Source: Luzula sylvatica (Eukaryota; Streptophyta; Magnoliopsida; Poales; Juncaceae). Taken from it: a stretch of DNA of 64,000 bases. The number at the start of each line of letters is the position of its first letter. Position 1 is the first letter of the stretch. Below, in pieces: positions 31,308 through 44,240 of the stretch. The notes under the pieces were generated by a model. The model searched no databases and was not told the origin of the DNA. It saw only the letters and a program-made list of their open reading frames with translations. Position numbers and translations under genes: made by a program. The stretch spans positions 42,436,215 through 42,500,214 of the forward strand of contig OX326961.1 in the NCBI GenBank assembly GCA_946800325.1. Direction: 5' to 3'.

Positions 31308-32520
31308 AATTATATTTAATAATTTCAGTTTTGCAAGAGTATTTTCGAATTTTTTTTTATGGGAAATATCTGATATATTCAGATTTTATAAGGATATTTT
31401 TGATATTTTATGATATTAGAGTGTCATTTTTTACATATTGGTATTTTGGAGGGCCATATTCAATATTTCCAGATCTTATAAAGGTATTCTATAATTTTCT
31501 TGTTTCCAGAAGGGGTACATTGATTTTTTCCAAGTTATTTAAGGGTATTTTTGAAATTTTCAAAATTTTGCAAAGATGATATTTATGATACACTAAAATT
31601 TTATAGAGTTCTTTTTGTCAAATTCGGCAAACTTCAGGTGCCAAATTGCTAATTTTCCATTTATTTATACTTGATCTCGTCAAAAGATGTTACTAAAATC
31701 AACATTAAATTCATTTATTTTCAAAGGAACCAGCGATTGTTATGTTGAGCCACGAGGTATCGTAGGTAGAACTGGCAAGATGTGACATGACTCGAAAAAT
31801 GACCTAACCCGACCCGTCCTAATTCTAAGTCGATCGGAAACGAAAGTGCTGAAAAGTAAAACGTCCCGAAAACAATATCGAATGATCCGAACTAGAAGTA
31901 GAACCGAAACCGAATGATCCGAATCAGAAACCGATCCGAAACCGAATGACCCGAATGAGAAATCGATACGAAATCGAATGATCCGAAACCGGAACGATCC
32001 GAAAAAATTGAACACAAATATCTAAAACTCCAGATCCGAATGACCCAAATATCACAAACCAAAACTAATGTCCAAAATGACTCTAAAATTAACATAATTA
32101 TTGCACAACAATATATTATTGTTAAAATATTTCGGAATTAATAAAATAAATTCAGAATAACCGGGGAACTAAATGTTCGGAAAATTGAATGATTCGAAAT
32201 CAAATTTTGCGAAATCCGGATGACCCGGAAATTGAACTAATCAATACCCGGATGGCCCGAAAACCGAAACGACCCGGAATCGAATAACCCGAAAATGGAA
32301 ACGTCCCGGACCGAAAGATCTGGAAACCGTAACGACCCTGACCGAAAGAGTCAAAAATCGAAACGACCCTAAGCGGTAATCCGAACGTTCGCAAACCAAA
32401 ATGACCCGACTCGTCTGATTCCAGATTGTATGTATATATGATAATTAGAGGGGGCGTATCAAAACATAGAACAAAGACGTATCGAGACATGACTGAGAAA
32501 TAAGACGGAGAAACCGAGAA
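31308..32520 (+). repeat. Block C', truncated copy
   Basis: Matches the first 1.2 kb of block C and stops at GGAGAAACCGAGAA, where block G sequence (ATGTTTTGCAAAATGG, as at 41,686) starts abruptly. The orphan ORF and the small acidic gene are therefore missing. Confidence 0.85.
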
Positions 32521-32844
32521 ATGTTTTGCAAAATGGACCGGTTGGTTGAAGAAATAACAATATATAAAATATGTTATGTTCATTAAATAATATATTTATT
32601 TAAATATTTAATCACATATATCACGTCATATCACAAATAACAAGATAAATATAATGACATTTACAAAATATTTTAAATATTATTTTTTGTTTGTGTATTT
32701 TATACTAGTTCGTGCTAAAATATTAAATTATTGTTAGCAGTCTGGATTCACCTATAGGCTATTGTAAATGGAGATCTCCAATTGTTTCTAAATGAGAAGA
32801 TATTAATATTAAAAAGAACATTCTACCACTGCTCCATTTTTTCT

Positions 32845-32858
32845 CGTCAGGCCTGACG
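32845..32858. promoter_or_regulatory. TGACG palindrome in the GST2 promoter
   Basis: Same CGTCAGGCCTGACG palindrome as in copy 1, 184 bp before the last base preceding the ATG at 33,042, followed here by an extra CGCAA. Confidence 0.55.
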
Positions 32859-33041
32859 CAACGCAACAGAAAACATTCTACCATTGTACAATGACACCAT
32901 TATATTAATATTAAAAAGAACAATTCTACCATTTTGCTATTTTATTTTAGGTAGACGGTTCACTCCATATATACCCACTGAAACTGAAGCACAGCCAAAG
33001 CGATAAAATCAATTTTCAGAGAATTTTAGCTCGAATCTCCA

Positions 33042-34675
33042 ATGGCATCAGTAGCTCCTGCAAGGTATAATTTGAACAAATTCACTTCTATTTTCCAGTT
33101 CAAATCTGTGCAATTTTTTGTTATCCCGAATTCTTTTAGGTTCGATTATAATTTTGAAGACTCTGATTTTCAAATTTTGAAATAATTTTGTGTTTAGCTT
33201 TGTCAAGGAAGTGCTTCCTCCAGTTCTCGATTCATCTTCTCCGCCTCTTTCCTTCTTTGATGGCACCACGAGGTGATTTTCTGATTATTAATATTTTTTC
33301 ACCGTTACTAATCAATAATCATCAAAATAAAAAGTACAATATCTTTGATTGAATATTTGAATTTATGCTAATTATTTTCCTTTTCTGGTTCTGATGCATA
33401 TACGAAGATTATACATAGCATATGCATGCCCATTTGCTCAACGAACATGGATAGCTAGGAACTACAAGGTGCTTAATTTTACTCGGTAATTCGATGAACT
33501 TTAAAAAAAATTCTAATTTCACTTGAATCCTTTTCATACAGGGATTACAAGATAAGATCAAATTAGTTGCTATCGATCTCCAAAGTAAGCCAGTATGGTA
33601 CAAGGAGAAGGTTTATCCCGAAAGCAAGGTATAATTTCATTTCGTACTTACCGTTCTTTAATATATACTCATATTAATATGATTTCACAAATATTTGTAC
33701 TAATCCTCTTTAATGTTGAAAAATAGGTTCCATCACTAGAGCACAATAATCAAGTGAAAGGAGAGAGTCTTGATTTACTCAAGTACATAAACGAAAATTT
33801 CGAAGGCCCAAACTTGCTTCCAGAGGTAATAAAAATTTAAAAAACAAATAAAATCTCGATATATATTAAAATTTTATGATTTTAATTTTTTTTTTCGGTT
33901 GAATTAGGATCCTGCGAAACAAGAATTTGCAGAGGAGTTGCTCTCTTATACTGATTCGTTTTCCAAAGCAGCTTATTCGTCACTATTGCCGAAGGGCGAT
34001 ATATCTGATGATGCTGGTACTATATTTAATCTTCTTTAATGGCAAACTTTTAATAACACCCCTAAATTATGCCTAAATTGCAAAAAAAAAAAGAAAAACC
34101 CCGAATTAAGATTTATAATTTTCCTTCACTAGTTGGCGCTTTTGACAAGATAGAAGCATCGCTTTCGAAATTTACAGATGGGCCCTTTTTCCTTGGTGAA
34201 TTCAGTCTGGTAAGGAATGAAAATGACTTTTTACCAAATTGCCCTTCTTTTTACTTAATCATGTTTGTTCATCAGTAACTTTCTTTTTTGTAATTAATTA
34301 AAGGTGGATATTGCATATGCGCCTTTTATTGAAAGGTTTCAGATTTTCTTCAGTGATATTAAGAACTATGATATTACCAAAGGCAGACCCAATTTGACTT
34401 CATGGATTGAGGTGATTTAAAAAATGAATTATTTTTAAGATATTTAATATTTAATTATGATTTAATAAATTTTATAGGAAATAAACAAGATCGACGCGTA
34501 TACGGTAACCAAACAGGACCCTCAATTGCTTCTCTCTCACACCAAGAAACGTCTCGGGGTAAAATTTTAATTTCTTTACAATTTTTTAGAGATATTATGA
34601 TATCGCTCAATATTTTTCGTTTAACATCTTGTAATTTCCATTTTTTTGTTGTTGTGAAATTGGCAGATTGCTTGA
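33042..34675 (+). CDS. GSTL: Lambda-class glutathione S-transferase, copy 2
   Basis: Same ten-exon layout and 242-aa product as copy 1, all splice borders kept. Exon 1 is 33,042-33,064 and exon 2 starts at 33,198. Cys40 in CPFAQR, the VPSLEHN cis-Pro segment and the ES pair are intact. Relative to copy 1 it has Asp219 for Glu and a silent change in the VYPE codons. Its promoter keeps the TATA and TGACG elements although the upstream block is truncated at 32,521, so expression is plausible. Confidence 0.92.
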
Positions 34676-35076
34676 GAATGCTTGGTTTCTGAGTGAATAT
34701 ATAAATATGTGTGTGATATTGAGGTATAAATAAATTTTGTGGGACCCAGTAGTCATAGAGACTGGTCTCTTGGGGATGATGTTTACCAGTTCATGTTTTC
34801 ATGTTCATGTTTTCATTGTTAGTGTGCAAACTCCGTTACTATTAAAGTAAATATTTGTGTTAATGCAAACTCTGTCTTGGACCCAATAATAAACTCCGTT
34901 ACTATATAAATATGTTCATGTTTTCTATGAAACCTTTTTTTATATAAATATGTTCATGTTTTCTATGTCCATAAATAGCATTATTGTTTTGGACCCAATA
35001 ATTTATGCTCTTTTAGATTTATTCGGAGTTAATAAAAAAATAATATCATTACCTTTTACCAAAATTCATTATATTA

Positions 35077-35512
35077 CTAGGAGAATACTCGCGCTACGCG
35101 GCGATTATGTAAATTAAGTTTTCATTGTAATACAAATTACTCATTTGTATGATAATATTAATAATATATTAAATAAAGCTATTTGAATTCATTTATCTAT
35201 GATTATTCATATGTTTTACAATTAGTTTACATTACGAAAACAAAAAATCTCATTTTTTAATGAAATAATAATATTTATATTAATGTCATTATGTAATAAT
35301 ATATGAGATATAATACATTATCAGAAAAATAACACATCAACAAATATTATGTCATGGTTCACAATATTTCAAACAATATCAAATAAAAATAATAAATAAC
35401 CAATCATACAACATATGTAGTAACTAATTATTAATTAATTATATAATATTAATAATTTGTATTGATTCAAAATGCAATGAAATATATAAAACAATATCAA
35501 ACTTAATAGGGC
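35077..35512 (-). mobile_element. Truncated Helitron 3' end, copy 2
   Basis: Same fragment as 16,698-17,133, with CTAG at 35,077-35,080 and truncation at the block C border. Confidence 0.75.
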
Positions 35513-37990
35513 AATTATATTTAATAATTTCAGTTTTGCAAGAGTATTTTCGAATTTTTTTTTATGGGAAATATCTGATATATTCAGATTTTATAAGGAT
35601 ATTTTTTATATTTTATGATATTAGACTGTCATTTTTTACATATTGGTATTTTGGAGGGCCATATTCAATATTTCCAGATCTTATAAAGGTATTCTATAAT
35701 TTTCTTGTTTCCAGAAGGGGTACATTGATTTTTTCCAAGTTATTTAAGGGTATTTTTGAAATTTTCAAAATTTTGCAAAGATGATATTTATGATACACTA
35801 AAATTTTAAAGAGTTCTTTTTGTCAAATTCGGCAAACTTCAGGTGCCAAATTGCTAATTTTCCATTTAATTATACTTGATCTCGTCAAAAGATGTTACTA
35901 AAATCAACATTAAATTCATTTATTTTCAAAGGGACGAGCGATTGTTATGTTGAGCCACGAGGTATCGTAGGTAGAACGGGTAAGATGTGACATGACTCGA
36001 AAAATGACCTAACCCGACCCGTCCTAATTCTAAGTCGATCGGAAACGAAAGTGTTGAAAAGTAAAACGTCCCGAAAACAATATCGAATGATCGGAACTAG
36101 AAATAGAACCGAAACCGAATTATCCGAATCGGAAACCGATCCGAAACCGAATGACCCGAATGAGAAATCGATACGAAATCGAATGATCCGAAACCGGAAC
36201 GATCCGAAAAAATTGAACAGAAATATCTAAAACTCCAGATCCGAATGACCCAAATATCACGAACCAAAACTAATGTCCAAAATGACTCTAAAATTAATAT
36301 AATTATTGCACAACAATATATTATTGTTAAAATATTTCGGAATTAATAAAATAAATTCAGAATAACCGGGAAACTAAATGTTCGGAAAATTGAATGATTC
36401 GAAATCAAATTTTGCGAAATCCGGATGACCCGGAAATTGAACTAATCAATACCCGGATGGCCCGAAAACCGAAACGACCCGGAATCGAATAACCCGAAAA
36501 TGGAAACGTCCCGGACCGAAAGATCTGGAAACCGTAACGACCCTGACCGAAAGAGTCAAAAATCGAAACGACCCTAAGCGGTAATCCGAACGTTCGCAAA
36601 CCAAAATGACCCGACTCGTCTGATTCCAGATTGTATGTATATATGATAATTAGAGGGGGCGTATCAAAACATAGAACAAAGACGTATCGAGACATGACTG
36701 AGAAATAAGACGGAGAAACCGAGAAACCAAAGTGCATGACACCATAAGCAAGACAGTGACACCCGATTCGAGATTTTATAACGATGTACAAGATAACTTC
36801 ACATTTGTATATATGATAATTTGAGGGGGCATATTTGATATTTTCAGACTACTTGATACATTTTCAGGATTTATAATTTTAATGGCAAAAACTATAGGTA
36901 GTGTAAGATTTTATTTTTTAATAATGTATTTCAAAAAATATTATGATATGAACTCAAAGGAAATAACATTTTTCGATAATAGAGAAGAATTTATAGTAAT
37001 TCAACAACCTATAAAGTAAAATAGTTCAAATACAAATCAATACTCATACACATGTTGTATAAGCTAAAACATACGTCACGAAAAGTGAAATTGAAACATG
37101 AATAATCGACAAAAACATAATGATAAATTATTCTTTTTTATTTTATACGGGCCTTGAAATGTATTAGGAGAATAAATTACTCCCATGGACTTTTTTGCAA
37201 TATTTTAAATTCTAGGAATTGTTTTGTTTTGTTTTAATTTTCAGTGACTGTTATGTGGTTTTTTTTTTATGTTTTCAGGGTTGTTCTGTAATTTTCTAAA
37301 TTTTCATTAATTGACAATTATAAGGTGTTGTTTTAATTAATTAACATAATTGACCGTTAATTGAAGTTATGAAATTTTGAAATTAATATAATCTCTCTAA
37401 GTTTTTAACATGTCCAACAAATTGTACAATTGACGGGTCTGACAAATTGAGAATGAATGGATTTTCCAATTGATTACGTGATTTATTATATATTTGATTT
37501 TTTAATTTACATATTAATTATGATGTAATAAATAATGTATTTGAATTGATTTTGTATATTAATTTGATTATGTAATTATGCTGTCAAATTGACAAATTTA
37601 GGTATTGAATTAATTATGTCGTTAATTAGAGAAATTATTAAGATTTAAAATTAAACATTAAGAAAAAATATGAAAGCGTAAATAATAATATGGTTGCCAT
37701 GAACTTGATTAATTGGGCCGAACTTGATTAATTGGGCTCTCTTTCTTTCATTTAAGATTTAAGAGTCAGGACTCTTCATTTGAAAAGATGTCTAAACATT
37801 TATAAACTACTAAGGTCTCTTCAAAGAATATAATACATGTGTGTATACCGTATATATATCAACAGTAAGTTTAAGGTCCCATTTATATCGTCTGATTCCA
37901 GATTTTCTTCTTCTTCTTCTTCTTTGTTCTCATCTCAAAGTAATATCTTCTTTCACTCACAGATTGTTCTCATAGCAAAGTTATATAGCA

Positions 37991-38581
37991 ATGGCATTCT
38001 CGTTCTCTCCAGAATACTTTTCTCATTCCATGAGAGACCAAGGTATGGTGATTCCATGGATGTTACAAGTACGTCCAGATCCATGGAATCCCGATTTCTT
38101 GACGGTGACTCCAATTGGAATGATACAAATCGCTCATCCCAATTCCACTTGGACTCCAATTGGAATGATACAAATCGCTCATCCCAATTCCACTTGGACT
38201 CCAATTGGAGAATTTGAAGCGATAAATTCTGTGCCAAGTTCTTCTCCATCTTCTGCAACTGCAAGTAGGGACTTTGAAATAGAAATGATGAATATTCAAA
38301 ATTCTGATTCTGATTCTGAAATCGAAACTGCAAGTAGGGATTTTGAAAATTCGGATAAATCCTTTTCTTGTGACCACATCGAAGAAGAAATCGAAGAATT
38401 TCTTAAAGAATGTCATGTTGCATTGTTATTGCCGGAAGACCCATTTCAGTTCGAAATAACGGGTATTGAAGAAGAAAGAGAAGAATTTCCCGAAGACACA
38501 TTACTCAAAGGATGGGATTGGAGAGGAAGACCGGCCCGATCTCGATCTCTACTAGCGCATCTGTTCCAGAAGGATAATTAA
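37991..38581 (+). CDS. Orphan acidic repeat protein, copy 2 (196 aa)
   Basis: Nearly identical to the copy at 19,612, again with two full TPIGMIQIAHPNSTW units. Differences include Ala for Gly after EFE and His for Pro in KECHVALL. Frame intact; TATA-like sequence and CTT-rich leader conserved. Function unknown. Confidence 0.65.
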   Translation: MAFSFSPEYFSHSMRDQGMVIPWMLQVRPDPWNPDFLTVTPIGMIQIAHPNSTWTPIGMIQIAHPNSTWTPIGEFEAINSVPSSSPSSATASRDFEIEMMNIQNSDSDSEIETASRDFENSDKSFSCDHIEEEIEEFLKECHVALLLPEDPFQFEITGIEEEREEFPEDTLLKGWDWRGRPARSRSLLAHLFQKDN

Positions 38582-38593
38582 GACGATGACTAA

Positions 38594-38595
<2 letters not shown>

Positions 38596-38632
<37 letters not shown>
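38596..38632. repeat. (GT)n microsatellite, copy 2
   Basis: Shorter than in copy 1 and followed by GAGAGA. Confidence 0.85.
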
Positions 38633-38639
<7 letters not shown>

Positions 38640-38665
38640 TTGAGTGTGTCTGTGTCTGTCTGTGA

Positions 38666-39198
38666 CTAGAGTGTGTGTGTGTGTGTCAAACTTGGTTTGT
38701 GTAGTGCATGAGATGGATTGGTGTTTAAACTGAGTGTGGTCTTTCTCCTCGGTACTGTTTTGTTTATTACCGCGAACCAAGCGTTCGAAGTAATTACCAT
38801 AATTGTATTCGGCATTGTATCTGTCACGAAAATGAAATTAACATCACGATTAGGCTCAATTTCAGTTCCTAATTACTCTATTAACCATTCTAATTAGCAC
38901 AAAATTAAAAATTGAATTTCAATTTAATGACTTAACCTTCTTCGTCATCAAACTGCATAATGTGTCCATGCCATTCCCACAAGCGATACTCGGATTCAGG
39001 CTCGAAGTCAGAGTCGTGGTCGGATTCATGATCGGAATCGGAGAGGGAGTTGGCGAGGACAAGAAGATCGTCGAGAGAGCTCGTGAGGAAAGAATTAGAT
39101 TCGAGATATGGCGGACGGAGCTGTAATCGACTCATTAAGTTTTGGAGAAAGAGAGCGTCGACTGGGGTTTGGGTTTCGTTGGGAGGAGGAGACGCCAT
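38666..39198 (-). CDS. Small acidic protein gene, copy 2
   Basis: Exon 1 (39,198-38,937) matches copy 1 with one Leu-to-Val change in the LDDLLVLANS segment. With the same canonical intron, exon 2 (38,820 onward) meets TAG at 38,668-38,666 before the main GT run, so the predicted product is 138 aa compared with 172 in copy 1. Function unknown. Confidence 0.55.
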
Positions 39199-40436
39199 GG
39201 CTGAGGTTTTTGAGGTAGATCCTGAGTCCTATCTATCGACGCTACTTGCTTTTATCAATGCCTCAGAATCTCAGATATTTATAAAAAGTTTGGGCCAAAT
39301 CGAATATAAGGCCTGTAATTGTTCTTCTATGTTCTTTCACTCGTCGGATTTTTAATACAGATCTTGTGTGGTACATTTCATTATAGTCCTGATAGATTTT
39401 AAAAAGGCATTCTTCTCAATTCTAGATTTAGAATAGGTAGTTAATGGGGGCACTATATAATTAACTATATAGTTATATGTAACAATAAATCTTTTAGATG
39501 TCCACAGAACCGTTTAAAATGGCCAATCAACTCTCATCGTAATATTTTGCCAGATTTTGCATTTAGAGATATTAATTGCAGTCTGCAGAAGCTCCATTTT
39601 TTATTATAAATCATACGTCTTATGTTTCATGTTGTTTTTCTTTCAATGGATATATTTCTAAACAAAACAGTACATCAAGACATGTATCCTTATTTTATTT
39701 TATTTTTATTTTAACTCAAATTTTATGCATGTACGAAAGAAAAATATAATTGTTTCTCAAACTCATGGCAATATTTTTGATAAGGTAACAAAATAAATTG
39801 ATTATCATTTTTAATTGACCCAATTAAATGTTAATTGACGCATTTCATTAATACATTAATAATTAATAATATGTCAATATTAATAGATATTAATTGACGT
39901 GTCAATTCAATTAAATAGTCAATTAAATCATTAATTGAGTTAATCAATAATACTAATCAACCTACTTAATACTCTCTTGTCCCTTCATCGAGGATGTTAT
40001 TTTTATGTTATTGTAAACTTCATATATAATCCCCGTATGAAACTATGGTTCAATTGTTCATTTTTTAGGATATAATTTAAAATTGTGTTTTTTTTTTAAA
40101 TAAAAATAATATTTTTTATGTTAAGGAATAACATTTTAAATATACATTTCGGTTTTATGTGCTTTATTCATGATTTTTTTTTATTTTTTTTGAAACTTTA
40201 ATTTTGTTTGAATTATAACATGTTATTTTTTATTTTGTTTGGTTTTTATAATGATGGATCAATTTCATGGACCCTTATTAATTATAATGTATATATATTG
40301 ACATTAATATATTTGCAAACATATTATGATTATATAATTGAGTTTAAAACTTACCCGTGAAAATTCTATTGAAACAAACTATACAAAAAATGTAAAAAAA
40401 GGGTATGATGTCCTGCACAATTGTTGCGCGGGTTAT
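39199..40436. other. AT-rich tail of block C copy 2
   Basis: Homologous to 20,846-22,080; no gene seen. It ends in the Helitron hairpin at about 40,411-40,433 fused to block G. Confidence 0.6.
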
Positions 40437-40639
40437 ATAAAAATTATTATTTATATAAAAATTATACAAAATTTAAAAAACTATATTATTTGTAACTTAT
40501 AAATATTAATATATATAATTTCGAAATAAAACTTAATTGTGGATTTTTAAATCATCACTTGCATATAAACATGTTCATGTTTTTCGAACCAAAAGTATCA
40601 ATTATATGTAAATAATTTATTTTTTTACTAGACCATTTC

Positions 40640-40967
40640 AACTGATAACAAACCTGATCCATTCATTTTTTAAAACGTTGTTGAACAACGATACATTTCA
40701 ACAATTGGATTTTTCTTTTCAATTTATCAATTCTAAAATTTGAAAAACTACTTCCGAGATAACTATAACCTATATCGTCAAAAGAGCCATATAGAAAATC
40801 CAAGTATTTGGGAAAAACTCGGTCATATGCTCCAAACTATTTAGAATTTCAAAGCTTTTTATCTCTTTTGACGGTACATTTTCCAAATAATTCAATTTCA
40901 AATAAAAATTATTCTCATTGACATCAACTCTATCTTGTTTCAAATTTTCCTGTAGATTAACACACAT
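40640..40967 (-). pseudogene. hAT transposase C-terminal relic, copy 3
   Basis: The minus frame from 40,967 reads CVNLQENLKQDRVDVNENNF, FYLKLNYLENVPSKEIKSFE and FPNTWIFYMALLTI, then a stop; beyond it VIVISEVVFQILELIN continues the pattern. This resembles the region before and into the hAT dimerisation domain of plant ZMYM1-like transposases (FPNxxIxYRILLTIPVTVASAERSFS type). It is far too short and carries stops, so it is a decayed fragment. Confidence 0.6.
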
Positions 40968-40984
40968 TTTTCAAATGTTCATCA

Positions 40985-42008
40985 TTAAAAAAATTTTTTT
41001 GAAATTAAACAAAAATATATTTTTTGATACTTTTTGAATTGTACGAATCTAAAACTGGAGGAGAAAATTGATTAATTTATAATAGATAATAAATTGTTCG
41101 ACCTGCACATTTTTTAAAAGTGAGTATGATGAAACACGTTCATTATCTTCTGTCTTTCAACAATGTTATATTTGATTCTCATTTTATTCATCATTTTTTT
41201 AATGTAATTTTAATTCTCCTCAAAACCAATTTTTATAAATCTCGAGAAAATTTCAATAGACTTTAAAAAAAAAAATTTCATCATTCATGCGTATGTTCTC
41301 ATTTTGAAGATGTTTGTTAACGACGATAATAACAAATTGTGCCAAATTATAATACGCGGTACAAATTGTATACTAAATACTTATAATCATGAGATGCAAA
41401 CGTTTCGACTTAATTTTTTATCAATGAATTAAATAACGGTGCAATAGCCTCACTATAGCACAAATAACAAAAAAAATATCTAAAATAAATGATCGTATTC
41501 TATCAAATAGCGTAATTATAGAGTGCAATAGAGAAAATCGCTATGACATCCCAAACTTACGGACCGCTACATCGCAAATTAGCACATCGTCCTTTTTTTT
41601 AATTAAAATCTCTTATGTTTAAAACATTATGCATTAGTGACTTAATAGTTAATATTATCAATTCGATCTTCAAGATCCTCTATAATGTTTTGCAAAATGG
41701 ACCGGTTGGTTGAAGAAATAACAATATATAAAATATGTTATGTTCATTAAATAATATATTTATTTAAATATTTAATCACATATATCACGTCATATCACAA
41801 ATAACAAGATAAATATAATGACATTTACAAAATATTTTAAATATTATTTTTTGTTTGTGTATTTTATACTAGTTCGTGCTAAAATATTAAATTATTGTTA
41901 GCAGTCTGGATTCACCTATAGGCTATTGTAAATGGAGATCTCCAATTGTTTCTAAATGAGAAGATATTAATATTAAAAAGAACATTCTACCACTGCTCCA
42001 TTTTTTCT
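40985..42008. other. Non-coding part of block G upstream of GST3
   Basis: AT-rich; shared with 58,676-59,728, which has about 32 additional bp near 59,362. No gene, RNA or clear element ends recognised. Confidence 0.5.
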
Positions 42009-42022
42009 CGTCAGGCCTGACG
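42009..42022. promoter_or_regulatory. TGACG palindrome in the GST3 promoter
   Basis: Same 14-bp CGTCAGGCCTGACG palindrome and spacing as in copy 2. Confidence 0.55.
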
Positions 42023-42205
42023 CAACGCAACAGAAAACATTCTACCATTGTACAATGACACCATTATATTAATATTAAAAAGAACAATTCTACCATTTTG
42101 CTATTTTATTTTAGGTAGACGGTTCACTCCATATATACCCACTGAAACTGAAGCACAGCCAAAGCGATAAAATCAATTTTCAGAGAATTTTAGCTCGAAT
42201 CTCCA

Positions 42206-43839
42206 ATGGCATCAGTAGCTCCTGCAAGGTATAATTTGAACAAATTCACTTCTATTTTCCAGTTCAAATCTGTGCAATTTTTTGTTATCCCGAATTCTTT
42301 TAGGTTCGATTATAATTTTGAAGACTCTGATTTTCAAATTTTGAAATAATTTTGTGTTTAGCTTTGTCAAGGAAGTGCTTCCTCCAGTTCTCGATTCATC
42401 TTCTCCGCCTCTTTCCTTCTTTGATGGCACCACGAGGTGATTTTCTGATTATTAATATTTTTTCACCGTTACTAATCAATAATCATCAAAATAAAAAGTA
42501 CAATATCTTTGATTGAATATTTGAATTTATGCTAATTATTTTCCTTTTCTGGTTCTGATGCATATACGAAGATTATACATAGCATATGCATGCCCATTTG
42601 CTCAACGAACATGGATAGCTAGGAACTACAAGGTGCTTAATTTTACTCGGTAATTCGATGAACTTTAAAAAAAATTCTAATTTCACTTGAATCCTTTTCA
42701 TACAGGGATTACAAGATAAGATCAAATTAGTTGCTATCGATCTCCAAAGTAAGCCAGTATGGTACAAGGAGAAGGTTTATCCCGAAAGCAAGGTATAATT
42801 TCATTTCGTACTTACCGTTCTTTAATATATACTCATATTAATATGATTTCACAAATATTTGTACTAATCCTCTTTAATGTTGAAAAATAGGTTCCATCAC
42901 TAGAGCACAATAATCAAGTGAAAGGAGAGAGTCTTGATTTACTCAAGTACATAAACGAAAATTTCGAAGGCCCAAACTTGCTTCCAGAGGTAATAAAAAT
43001 TTAAAAAACAAATAAAATCTCGATATATATTAAAATTTTATGATTTTAATTTTTTTTTTCGGTTGAATTAGGATCCTGCGAAACAAGAATTTGCAGAGGA
43101 GTTGCTCTCTTATACTGATTCGTTTTCCAAAGCAGCTTATTCGTCACTATTGCCGAAGGGCGATATATCTGATGATGCTGGTACTATATTTAATCTTCTT
43201 TAATGGCAAACTTTTAATAACACCCCTAAATTATGCCTAAATTGCAAAAAAAAAAAGAAAAACCCCGAATTAAGATTTATAATTTTCCTTCACTAGTTGG
43301 CGCTTTTGACAAGATAGAAGCATCGCTTTCGAAATTTACAGATGGGCCCTTTTTCCTTGGTGAATTCAGTCTGGTAAGGAATGAAAATGACTTTTTACCA
43401 AATTGCCCTTCTTTTTACTTAATCATGTTTGTTCATCAGTAACTTTCTTTTTTGTAATTAATTAAAGGTGGATATTGCATATGCGCCTTTTATTGAAAGG
43501 TTTCAGATTTTCTTCAGTGATATTAAGAACTATGATATTACCAAAGGCAGACCCAATTTGACTTCATGGATTGAGGTGATTTAAAAAATGAATTATTTTT
43601 AAGATATTTAATATTTAATTATGATTTAATAAATTTTATAGGAAATAAACAAGATCGACGCGTATACGGTAACCAAACAGGACCCTCAATTGCTTCTCTC
43701 TCACACCAAGAAACGTCTCGGGGTAAAATTTTAATTTCTTTACAATTTTTTAGAGATATTATGATATCGCTCAATATTTTTCGTTTAACATCTTGTAATT
43801 TCCATTTTTTTGTTGTTGTGAAATTGGCAGATTGCTTGA
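42206..43839 (+). CDS. GSTL: Lambda-class glutathione S-transferase, copy 3
   Basis: Ten exons and 242 aa as in copy 2; coding sequence and introns appear the same as copy 2 throughout the parts I compared. Catalytic CPFAQR, cis-Pro VPSLEHN and the ES pair are present; residue 219 is Asp. Very high identity across introns points to a recent duplication or gene conversion. Confidence 0.92.
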
Positions 43840-44240
43840 GAATGCTTGGTTTCTGAGTGAATATATAAATATGTGTGTGATATTGAGGTATAAATAAATT
43901 TTGTGGGACCCAGTAGTCATAGAGACTGGTCTCTTGGGGATGATGTTTACCAGTTCATGTTTTCATGTTCATGTTTTCATTGTTAGTGTGCAAACTCCGT
44001 TACTATTAAAGTAAATATTTGTGTTAATGCAAACTCTGTCTTGGACCCAATAATAAACTCCGTTACTATATAAATATGTTCATGTTTTCTATGAAACCTT
44101 TTTTTCTATAAATATGTTCATGTTTTCTATGTCCATAAATAGCATTATTGTTTTGGACCCAATAATTTATGCTCTTTTAGATTTATTCGGAGTTAATAAA
44201 AAAATAATATCATTACCTTTTACCAAAATTCATTATATTA

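Larger units (their letters stand above)
32521..35076 (+). repeat. Block G, copy 2 (5'-truncated)
   Basis: Begins inside the block G upstream region, lacking the hAT relic and about 1.25 kb present in copies 3 and 4. From there on it is nearly identical to copy 3, introns included. Confidence 0.85.
35513..40436 (+). repeat. Block C, copy 2
   Basis: Full-length block C except that the terminal Helitron hairpin runs at GCGCGGGTTAT directly into block G copy 3, without the TTCTAG end. The CCGAA-rich stretch lies at about 35,945-36,615. Confidence 0.88.
40437..44240 (+). repeat. Block G, copy 3
   Basis: Full-length block G with the hAT relic and the roughly 1.15-kb segment (about 40,747-41,905) that copy 1 lacks. 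The segment shows no other coding content. Confidence 0.88.
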
